Positions 1 to 6,564 of a stretch of DNA of 64,000 bases are shown in pieces. The DNA is taken from assembly GCF_020172685.1 (NCBI RefSeq), contig NZ_CP083986.1, forward strand, positions 212,456 through 276,455, read 5' to 3'. Made by a program: the position numbers and the translations under genes. The DNA comes from [Mycobacterium] nativiensis (GTDB lineage: Bacteria > Actinomycetota > Actinomycetes > Mycobacteriales > Mycobacteriaceae). Each line of letters starts with the position of its first letter. Positions within the stretch are counted from its first letter, which is position 1. A model generated the notes under the pieces. It searched no databases, had not been told where the DNA came from, and saw nothing but the letters and a program-made list of their open reading frames with translations.

Positions 1-89
1 TACTCGCCCTGGCCGAAGACCTTGTCCAGGCCGAACACCTCGAACAGGTTGAATACCTGGTCACGGACATTGCTCTTGTAGTGGCTCAC
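1..89 (-). CDS. fadE5: Acyl-CoA dehydrogenase FadE5, N-terminal fragment
   Basis: Only the first 29 codons lie in the window; the gene runs off the left edge. Translation from the GTG at 89 begins [20 protein letters not shown], which I recognise as the N-terminus of mycobacterial FadE5 (Rv0244c type), a fatty acyl-CoA dehydrogenase of beta-oxidation. The start is supported by a strong GAGGAGG Shine-Dalgarno five bases upstream (complement of about 94-100). It is divergent from the flavin reductase at 339, as in M. tuberculosis. The identification rests on a short stretch, but the match and the synteny agree. Confidence 0.85.
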   Translation of the reverse strand, partial: MSHYKSNVRDQVFNLFEVFGLDKVFGQGE

Positions 90-137
90 TACTTCCTCCT
101 CATGGAATGCCACCTGCGGTTGGGTACTCAGGCTTAA

Positions 138-153
138 GTTACCCACCAGTAAC
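138..153. promoter_or_regulatory. Inverted repeat GTTAC-N6-GTAAC in the fadE5/flavin reductase intergenic region
   Basis: Perfect 5-bp arms are separated by six bases, about 50 bp upstream of the fadE5 start codon. It looks like a regulator binding site. GTAAC half-sites at this spacing resemble GlnR-type elements, but the arms here are inverted rather than direct, so the regulator is unknown. Confidence 0.35.
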
Positions 154-222
154 GTGCCCTGAAATATACCCCCTGTAACCCACAGTGCAAGCCAGTGTGA
201 GCTACATGTCATGAGCTAAGTA

Positions 223-236
223 ACCAACCGGTTGGT
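223..236. promoter_or_regulatory. Perfect 14-bp palindrome ACCAACCGGTTGGT, probable TetR-family operator
   Basis: A gapless perfect palindrome lies between the divergent fadE5 and flavin reductase genes, 134 bp from the former and 103 bp from the latter. Palindromes of the AACCGGTT type are common operators of TetR-family lipid regulators in actinobacteria. No candidate regulator gene is adjacent within the window. Confidence 0.5.
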
Positions 237-314
237 CTCGGCCTGGATGAGTCCCACGCCACAACCGATCCGACACCCCCACATCGCGGCGGGTAGGGTT
301 CAGGGGCGACCTGA

Positions 315-836
<522 letters not shown>

Positions 837-938
837 CGGTCGCGTCTCCTGACTATTTAGGGTCGTGGACGCCTTGGTGTGGGCTCAATATCGGATAGGG
901 CCTTTGGTCAACCGCCGCAGATGTGTTGCGATGGACTA

Positions 939-1811
939 ATGGCAATGGTCAGTAGCGATCCCGGGCCGTTGCGGTCCACGGCCGAGGAGCTGGTGGCCGA
1001 GGCGGCCGAATTCGTCCGGCGCCGCCGCGCCGAGGTGTTCGGCGCCGCAGCCGTCGAATCGGCTCCCGCCGCCCTGGTGCAGACGAAAAGCAGCCCGACC
1101 GATCCGGTGACGGTGGTCGACACCGAGACCGAACGCTTCATCCGGGACCGGCTGACCCAGTTGCGGCCCGGCGACGCGGTGCTGGGTGAGGAAGGCGGCG
1201 GCTCCGGCGACGTGTCCGGCCGCCAACCCGATGCCGTCACCTGGGTGGTCGACCCGATCGACGGCACGGTCAACTTCATGTACGACGTCCCGGCGTATGC
1301 GGTGTCGGTGGCGGCGCAGGTCGGCGGGGTGTCGGTGGCCGGCGCGGTTGCGGACGTGGTCGGTGGCCGGATCTACTCGGCCGGTCTCGGACTGGGCGCA
1401 CACGTCAGGGACCGGCAGGGCACGACGGTGCTGCGCTGCACCGACGTCACCGAGGTGTCACTGGCCCTGCTGGGCACCGGATTCGGGTATTCGCCCGGCC
1501 GCCGGGCGGCGCAGGCCGCGCTACTGGCCCGGCTGCTGCCGGTGGTCCGTGATGTACGCCGGATCGGGTCGGCGGCCCTGGATCTGTGCATGGTGGCCGC
1601 CGGCCGGCTGGACGCGTACTACGAGCACGGCACGAAGCCGTGGGACTACGCGGCCGGATCGTTGATCGCGGCCGAGGCGGGCGCGCGGGTGCTGCTGCCC
1701 GGCCCGGAGATCGACAGCGGTGAGGTGATCGTCGCGGCGGCCCCGGGTATCGCCGACGAACTGCTTGCGATACTGCAGCGCGAAGCCGGGTTGGCGCCGA
1801 TCGCGCAGTAG
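939..1811 (+). CDS. suhB: Inositol-1-monophosphatase SuhB
   Basis: This is a Mg2+-dependent phosphatase of the inositol monophosphatase family, which makes free inositol for phosphatidylinositol, PIMs and mycothiol. From the ATG at 939 the protein has 290 residues, the length I recall for M. tuberculosis SuhB. The metal and phosphate motifs are all present: GEEGG at 83-87, DPIDGT at 105-110, and the PWD near 234-236 behind the GSAALDLCMVAAGRLDAY signature. An in-frame GTG at 879 would add 20 atypical residues and is not favoured. In M. tuberculosis suhB sits elsewhere (Rv2701c), so its place between the Rv0245 and Rv0247c homologues is a rearrangement or a second copy. Confidence 0.88.
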   Translation: MAMVSSDPGPLRSTAEELVAEAAEFVRRRRAEVFGAAAVESAPAALVQTKSSPTDPVTVVDTETERFIRDRLTQLRPGDAVLGEEGGGSGDVSGRQPDAVTWVVDPIDGTVNFMYDVPAYAVSVAAQVGGVSVAGAVADVVGGRIYSAGLGLGAHVRDRQGTTVLRCTDVTEVSLALLGTGFGYSPGRRAAQAALLARLLPVVRDVRRIGSAALDLCMVAAGRLDAYYEHGTKPWDYAAGSLIAAEAGARVLLPGPEIDSGEVIVAAAPGIADELLAILQREAGLAPIAQ

Positions 1812-1818
1812 CCGAGCG

Positions 1819-2574
1819 TCAGTCGGGCTTGCGGCGGAAGATCTTTCGGCCGAGCCAGACGACCGGGTCGTAGCGGTTGCCGGCCACCCGCTCCTTCATC
1901 GGGATGATGGCGTTGTCGGTGATCTTGATGCCTTCCGGGCAGACCTCGGTGCAGCACTTTGTGATGTTGCACAACCCGAGACCGGCGTCGTCCTGGGCGA
2001 AGTCACGCCGGTCGGCGGTATCCAGCGGGTGCATGTCCAACTCGGCCAGCCGGATGAACATCCGCGGCCCGGAGAACCGTGGCTTGTTCTCCTCGTGGTC
2101 CCGGATGACGTGGCAGACGTTCTGGCACAGAAAACATTCGATGCATTTGCGGAACTCCTGCGAGCGCTCCACATCCACCTGCTGCATCCGGTACTCGCCG
2201 GGCTTGAGCCCCTCCGGCGGCTTGAAAGCCGGCATCTCGCGGGCCTTCTCGTAGTTGTACGACACGTCGGTGACCAGGTCCCGAATCACCGGGAAGGTCC
2301 GCACCGGGGTGACCGTGATGGTCTGGCCCGGTTCGAACATCGACATTCGCGTCATGCACAGCAGCCGCGGGAAGCCGTTGATCTCGGCCGAACACGATCC
2401 GCACTTGCCGGCCTTGCAGTTCCAGCGCACCGCCAGATCCGGGGTCTGGGTGGCCTGGAGTCGGTGGATGACGTCGAGCACCACTTCGCCCTCGTTGACC
2501 TCGACGGTGAAGTCCTGCAGCCCGCCGCCGTCGGGGTCGCCTCGCCAGACGCGCATGTGCACGCTGTTTGTCAT
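1819..2574 (-). CDS. Succinate dehydrogenase/fumarate reductase iron-sulfur subunit (Rv0247c type)
   Basis: This 251-aa electron-transfer subunit passes electrons between the flavoprotein and the membrane anchor. An N-terminal plant-type ferredoxin domain carries the [2Fe-2S] ligands Cys53, 58, 61 and 73 (CKAGKCGSC). A C-terminal alpha-helical domain carries CIECFLCQNVC (144-154) and CNITKCCTEVCP (202-213) for the [4Fe-4S] and [3Fe-4S] centres. The start overlaps the end of the flavoprotein gene by 4 bp, so the two are translationally coupled. It is the last gene of the minus-strand sdh set; mycobacteria often have two such enzymes, and this resembles the Sdh1 type. Confidence 0.93.
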   Translation of the reverse strand: MTNSVHMRVWRGDPDGGGLQDFTVEVNEGEVVLDVIHRLQATQTPDLAVRWNCKAGKCGSCSAEINGFPRLLCMTRMSMFEPGQTITVTPVRTFPVIRDLVTDVSYNYEKAREMPAFKPPEGLKPGEYRMQQVDVERSQEFRKCIECFLCQNVCHVIRDHEENKPRFSGPRMFIRLAELDMHPLDTADRRDFAQDDAGLGLCNITKCCTEVCPEGIKITDNAIIPMKERVAGNRYDPVVWLGRKIFRRKPD

Positions 2575-4493
2575 CTCCCACTCCGTCCCGGGTGTTGCGC
2601 CAACTCTTCGTCGGTGTAGTACTTCTCGAGCTCGGCGATATCGAACAGCTCCAGCAGGTCCTCGCGCATACCCGACTGCGGCTCAGGGGTGATCGTGATG
2701 TCGGGAACGGCGCTGTCATCAGAGACCCGGCAGACCAGCAGGGTCTTGCGCCAGCCCGGGTCCATGCCCGGGTGGTCGTCGCGGGTGTGGCCGCCGCGGC
2801 TCTCGGTGCGTTGCAGCGCGGCCTTGGCCACACATTCGCTGACCAGCAGCATGTTGCGCAGGTCGACGGCCAGGTTCCAGCCCGGGTTGTACTGCCGGCC
2901 GCCTTCGACGGCCACCGCGGCGAACCGGGCCTTGAACTCCTCGAGCCTGGCCAGGGCACGCTCCAGCTCGCCGGCATTGCGGATGATGCCGACCAGGTCG
3001 TTCATCGACTGCTGGAGATCGGCGTGCAGCGTGTACGGGTTCTCCGGTGCGCGGCCACCGGCCGGAGCCTCGAACGGTGCCAGCGCCAACGCGGCCGCGG
3101 CGTCCAGCGCCGCCGGTGTCACCGCCGGGCGACGGTCCAGTCGCCGCACGTACTCCGCGGCGCCCAGGCCGGCGCGTCGGCCGAAGACCAGCAGATCCGA
3201 CAGGGAGTTGCCGCCCAGCCGGTTGGACCCGTGCATACCGCCGGAGCATTCCCCGGCGGCGAACAGTCCGGGCACCGCCGCCGCGCCGGTGTCCGGGTCG
3301 ACTTCGATGCCACCCATCACGTAGTGGCAGGTGGGGCCGACTTCCATTGCGTCCTTGGTGATGTCGACCTCGGCGAGCTGCATGAACTGGTGGTACATCG
3401 AGGGCAGGCGACGCTTGATCTCCTCCGGCGTGAGCCGTGAGGCGATGTCGAGGAACACCCCGCCGTGCGGTGAACCGCGTCCGGCCTTGACTTCGGAGTT
3501 GATGGCGCGGGCCACCTCGTCACGGGGCAGCAGGTCCGGGGTGCGGCGGGCCGAGTCGTTGTCCTTGAGCCACTGGTCGGCCTCTTGCTCGGTCTCGGCG
3601 TACTGGCCCTTGAACACCGGCGGGATGTAGTCGAACATGAACCGGGTTCCGTCGGAGTTCTTGAGCACCCCGCCGTCGCCGCGCACGCCTTCGGTGACCA
3701 GAATCCCCTTGACGCTGGGCGGCCACACCATCCCGGTCGGGTGGAACTGGACGAACTCCATGTTGATCAGCGTCGCCCCGGCCCGCAGCGCCAACGCGTG
3801 TCCGTCGCCGGTGTACTCCCAGGAGTTCGACGTCACCTTGAATGACTTGCCGATGCCGCCGGTGGCCAGCACTATCGCCGGCGCTTCGAACAGCACGAAG
3901 TCGCCGCTTTCGCGCCAGTAACCGAAGGCGCCCGAAATGGCGCCGGTGGCCTCATCTTTGAGCAGTTCGGTGATGGTGCACTCGTGGAAGATCTTGATCC
4001 GGGCTTCGTAGTCGCCGAACTCGGCATAGTCGTCCTGTTGCAGCGAGACCACCTTCTGCTGCATGGTGCGGATCAGTTCCAGGCCGGTGCGGTCCCCGAC
4101 GTGCGCCAGCCGCGGATAGGTGTGGCCACCGAAGTTGCGCTGATTGATCTTTCCGTCGGGGGTGCGGTCGAACAGCGCGCCATAGGTCTCCAACTCCCAG
4201 ACCCGTTCCGGCGCCTCGCGGGCGTGCAACTCGGCCATCCGCCAGTTGTTGAGGAACTTGCCACCGCGCATGGTGTCGCGGAAGTGCACCTGCCAGTTGT
4301 CCTTGGCGTTGACGTTGCCCATCGACGCAGCGCAGCCGCCCTCGGCCATCACGGTGTGCGCCTTGCCGAACAGCGACTTGCACACCACCGCCACGCTCAG
4401 GCCCTGCTGGCGGGCTTCGATGACCGCGCGCAGTCCCGCGCCGCCGGCACCGATCACGACCACGTCGTAGGAGTGCCGCTGCACTTCAACCAT
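2571..4493 (-). CDS. sdhA: Succinate dehydrogenase/fumarate reductase flavoprotein subunit (Rv0248c type)
   Basis: This 640-aa FAD subunit oxidises succinate to fumarate, or the reverse. The dinucleotide-binding GAGGAG motif is at about residues 16-21, the FAD-histidine region GKAHTVMAEGG follows near 42-54, and the GGI-x-VD capping region and FAAGECSGGMHGSNRLGGNSL segment are intact. It is the middle gene of SdhC-SdhA-SdhB on the minus strand, 34 bp downstream of the anchor gene. No frameshift or missing active-site motif is visible. The C-terminal domain ends in an acidic tail typical of this mycobacterial subgroup. Confidence 0.93.
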   Translation of the reverse strand: MVEVQRHSYDVVVIGAGGAGLRAVIEARQQGLSVAVVCKSLFGKAHTVMAEGGCAASMGNVNAKDNWQVHFRDTMRGGKFLNNWRMAELHAREAPERVWELETYGALFDRTPDGKINQRNFGGHTYPRLAHVGDRTGLELIRTMQQKVVSLQQDDYAEFGDYEARIKIFHECTITELLKDEATGAISGAFGYWRESGDFVLFEAPAIVLATGGIGKSFKVTSNSWEYTGDGHALALRAGATLINMEFVQFHPTGMVWPPSVKGILVTEGVRGDGGVLKNSDGTRFMFDYIPPVFKGQYAETEQEADQWLKDNDSARRTPDLLPRDEVARAINSEVKAGRGSPHGGVFLDIASRLTPEEIKRRLPSMYHQFMQLAEVDITKDAMEVGPTCHYVMGGIEVDPDTGAAAVPGLFAAGECSGGMHGSNRLGGNSLSDLLVFGRRAGLGAAEYVRRLDRRPAVTPAALDAAAALALAPFEAPAGGRAPENPYTLHADLQQSMNDLVGIIRNAGELERALARLEEFKARFAAVAVEGGRQYNPGWNLAVDLRNMLLVSECVAKAALQRTESRGGHTRDDHPGMDPGWRKTLLVCRVSDDSAVPDITITPEPQSGMREDLLELFDIAELEKYYTDEELAQHPGRSGR

Positions 4494-4527
4494 GAATTCT
4501 CGCTTACCCTTCGTGTGATTTCGGCGG

Positions 4528-5358
4528 TCAGCCGATGAATCGGAAGTCGGTGATGACGCCGCTGGCCACCAGCGCGATGTAGAGGTCGGTCAAGGCCAGC
4601 GTGGCCAGGGTGATCCAGGCGAACTGCATGTGCCGGCCGTTGAACCAGCTGATCTTCGTCCAGAACCAGTACCGGACGGGGTGCTTGGAGAAGTGGTTGA
4701 GGCGTCCGCCGAACACGTGCCGGCAGGAATGGCAGCCACCGGTGTAGGCCCACAACATCGCCACGTTGGTGAACAGGACGATGTTGCCCACGCCGAACCC
4801 GAAACCGCCCGGGCCGTCATCGGAGTGCAGCGCCGCGATCGCGTCGTAGGTGTTCAGCGCGGCCAGCGCGAAGGCGGCGTAGAAGAAGTAGCGGTGGCTG
4901 TTCTGCATGATCAGCGGGAACCGGGTCTCACCGGTGTAGTGGGCGCGGGGCTCCGGGACGGCGCACGCGGTCGGCGACTGCCAATAGGCCCGGTAGTAGG
5001 CCTTGCGGTAGTAGTAGCAGGTCAGCCGGAAGCAGAGCAGGAACGGCAAGACCAATGCGCCCAACGGAATCCACCGGGGGAACTCCGGCAGCCAGACGCC
5101 GAGGTGGCTGGAGCCGGGCACGCACGATGCGCTGATACACGGTGAGTAGAACGGCGTCAGGTAGTGGTACTGGTCAACCCAGTAGGCGCTGCCCCAGAAC
5201 GACCGGATGGTGGCATAGACGATGAACAGGTTCAGGCCGAGGTTGACCCGAAGCGGTGACAGCCACCATCGGTCGGTGCGTAGCGTGCGGTTCGCGATCC
5301 GCGCTCGAGTCGCCGAGAAGACGCCGGGGCCAGGACGGTTCACGGCGGGTGCGCTCAT
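4528..5358 (-). CDS. Succinate dehydrogenase membrane anchor subunit (Rv0249c type)
   Basis: A 276-aa integral membrane protein is the first gene of the sdh operon. At least five hydrophobic segments are visible. Histidines suitable for heme b or quinone binding occur in them, for example in NSHRYFFYAAFAL and GGCHSCRHVFGG. It anchors the catalytic dimer and exchanges electrons with menaquinone. It is much longer than classical SdhC or SdhD and fits the single-anchor Rv0249c family. The ATG at 5358 gives the N-terminus MSAPAVNRPG. The tail of the downstream flavoprotein operon is closely spaced, supporting co-transcription. Confidence 0.87.
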   Translation of the reverse strand: MSAPAVNRPGPGVFSATRARIANRTLRTDRWWLSPLRVNLGLNLFIVYATIRSFWGSAYWVDQYHYLTPFYSPCISASCVPGSSHLGVWLPEFPRWIPLGALVLPFLLCFRLTCYYYRKAYYRAYWQSPTACAVPEPRAHYTGETRFPLIMQNSHRYFFYAAFALAALNTYDAIAALHSDDGPGGFGFGVGNIVLFTNVAMLWAYTGGCHSCRHVFGGRLNHFSKHPVRYWFWTKISWFNGRHMQFAWITLATLALTDLYIALVASGVITDFRFIG

Positions 5359-5424
5359 CTGGTGGGGTTCCCTTCGGCTGGATTCGTCGGAGGGCGCCCC
5401 TATGCAAGCAGCACCCGGTGTGGG

Positions 5425-5721
5425 TCAGTACCTGCCTTGGCCGCCGACGCCCTCGTCGTCGACGTCGCGCCAGAATTCGTTGTCGTATTCGGTGTCGGGG
5501 ATGGCGATCTTCTCCTGGGCGCGCTCAGCGGCCCAGCGCTGCAGATCGAGTTCCCCGGCGTCGGATTCGAGGAGCTGGACATCGGTGAGGATGCGCTCGG
5601 CATCCATTTCGATGCGGCGCATTCCGGGAATGTCGCCGAACCGGGTCTTCAGCCCCAGCACACAGCGCCGCAGGTCGCCGATCAGGGCGTGCAGTTCGGC
5701 GAGTTCAGTAGTGCTCGACAC
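5425..5721 (-). CDS. Conserved small protein of the sdh locus (Rv0250c type)
   Basis: A 98-aa acidic protein without signal peptide or membrane segment. A longer reading begins at 5748, but a GAGGAGG ribosome site lies only a few bases before the GTG at 5721, so the shorter start is chosen. Sequence features are a helical ELAELHALIGDLRRC segment, a GDIPGMRRIEMDAERIL stretch and a charged tail DTEYDNEFWRDVDDE. It lies between acr2 and the sdh operon on the same strand, as Rv0250c does in M. tuberculosis. The function is unknown; an accessory role to the dehydrogenase is only a guess from position. Confidence 0.75.
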   Translation of the reverse strand: MSSTTELAELHALIGDLRRCVLGLKTRFGDIPGMRRIEMDAERILTDVQLLESDAGELDLQRWAAERAQEKIAIPDTEYDNEFWRDVDDEGVGGQGRY

Positions 5722-5827
5722 CGGACCTCCTCGGGTGTTACGGATCACAGTACGTTCACCCGATGCTAGTCACACCGCGAACCGAACGTGAGACAGATCA
5801 CGTTGTTGTGGACGTGTTGCGGGCACG

Positions 5828-5862
5828 AAAAACCCCCGACACACGCTGTGTGCGGGGGTTTT
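5828..5862 (-). terminator. Intrinsic terminator downstream of acr2
   Basis: A stem of A4C5G-ACACA pairs with TGTGT-GCG5T4 around a short CGC loop, with one bulged base. It lies 13 bases beyond the acr2 stop codon, and the A/T runs on both sides would let it work in either direction. It separates acr2 from the Rv0250c-like gene. Confidence 0.8.
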
Positions 5863-5875
5863 CCGTGTTGCCGGC

Positions 5876-6322
5876 CTACTTGGCGATGGTGATCCGTTCC
5901 GGCTGGCTGCCCGCGTGGACGCCGGCCACCCGAACCGTCAGCACACCGGCGTCATAGGACGCCGAGATGGCGTCGCCGGTGACGCGCGCCGGAACCGCGA
6001 ACGACCGGCGGAAGGAGCCGTAGCGCACCTCGCGCAGCGTGCGGTTGGCATCGGTGGGGTCGGTCGCGGCGTGCTCATCCCGGCGTTCGCCGCGGATGAC
6101 CAGTCGTCCGGCGTCGAGTTCGACGGTCACGTCGTTGTCGACGTCGACGCCCGGCAGTTCCAGTCGGACCACCGCGTCATCGCCGTCCTTGGTGATCTCG
6201 GCGGCCGGGCGCCAGCCGCTCGGGGTGGGGGTTCGCCAGTCGCCGGCCGTGGCCGGGCTGAAGAAGTCCCGCACCCAGCGGTCGGTGTCGAACGGGCGGG
6301 GGCGGAGGGTCAGGGTGCTCAT
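5876..6322 (-). CDS. acr2: Small heat-shock protein Acr2 (alpha-crystallin family)
   Basis: This 148-aa Hsp20 chaperone corresponds to M. tuberculosis Rv0251c (Acr2/HrpA). The alpha-crystallin domain spans about residues 38-135. It contains VVRLELPGVDVDNDVTVELD, the GERRDEH loop, REVRYGSFRRSF and the A-x-YDAGVLTVRV edge strand. It holds unfolding proteins in an ATP-independent way. An HspR-type HAIR element lies about 60-80 bp upstream and a terminator immediately downstream, so it appears to be a single-gene unit. It is divergent from nirB. Confidence 0.92.
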   Translation of the reverse strand: MSTLTLRPRPFDTDRWVRDFFSPATAGDWRTPTPSGWRPAAEITKDGDDAVVRLELPGVDVDNDVTVELDAGRLVIRGERRDEHAATDPTDANRTLREVRYGSFRRSFAVPARVTGDAISASYDAGVLTVRVAGVHAGSQPERITIAK

Positions 6323-6383
6323 GGGTGTCTCCTCGGATGAGTGCTGCGTGCCGGTCGGGTAACCGGCCCGTCATTGGAGAGAA

Positions 6384-6404
6384 CTTGAGTCGAGGGCGCT
6401 AAAG
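6384..6404 (-). promoter_or_regulatory. HAIR-like element, probable HspR operator of acr2
   Basis: CTTGAGT-N7-GCTAAAG matches the HAIR consensus CTTGAGT-N7-ACTCAAG at 12 of 14 arm positions with exactly the right spacer. It sits 62-82 bp upstream of the acr2 start codon. HspR control of acr2 is established in M. tuberculosis; the site here is inferred by motif. Confidence 0.7.
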
Positions 6405-6504
6405 TTCCAAATCGCGTTCGCCCTGGGTGAACGGCCTTTACCGGCGTGAACGGCCCCACACTCCGGGGGCGCGGTGAACGAACTCACAACGACGTGAGTA
6501 CACC

Positions 6505-6520
6505 GTCACATGCTTGTAAC
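6505..6520 (+). promoter_or_regulatory. GlnR-type box GTCAC-N6-GTAAC upstream of nirB
   Basis: Two GlnR half-sites of the form GTNAC and GNAAC are separated by six bases. The centre is about 52 bp before the nirB ATG at 6565, a usual activator position if that A is +1. GlnR activation of nirBD is known from M. tuberculosis and M. smegmatis. Confidence 0.6.
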
Positions 6521-6527
6521 GTATGGC

Positions 6528-6544
6528 GATATTGCCGCAATATC
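6528..6544. promoter_or_regulatory. Perfect 17-bp palindrome GATATTGCCGCAATATC at the nirB promoter
   Basis: Two 8-bp arms flank a single central base, at about -37 to -21 relative to the nirB ATG at 6565. The position would overlap the -35 region, which suits a repressor. It lies inside the longer nirB reading that would begin at 6523, one reason for preferring the later start. The regulator is not identified. Confidence 0.5.
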
Positions 6545-6551
6545 GGGTTTC

Positions 6552-6557
6552 TAACCT
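6552..6557 (+). promoter_or_regulatory. -10 box of the leaderless nirB promoter
   Basis: TAACCT matches TANNNT and is followed by seven bases and then the ATG at 6565. This is the standard layout of a leaderless mycobacterial transcript whose +1 is the A of the start codon. Confidence 0.55.
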
Positions 6558-6564
6558 CGTGCGC

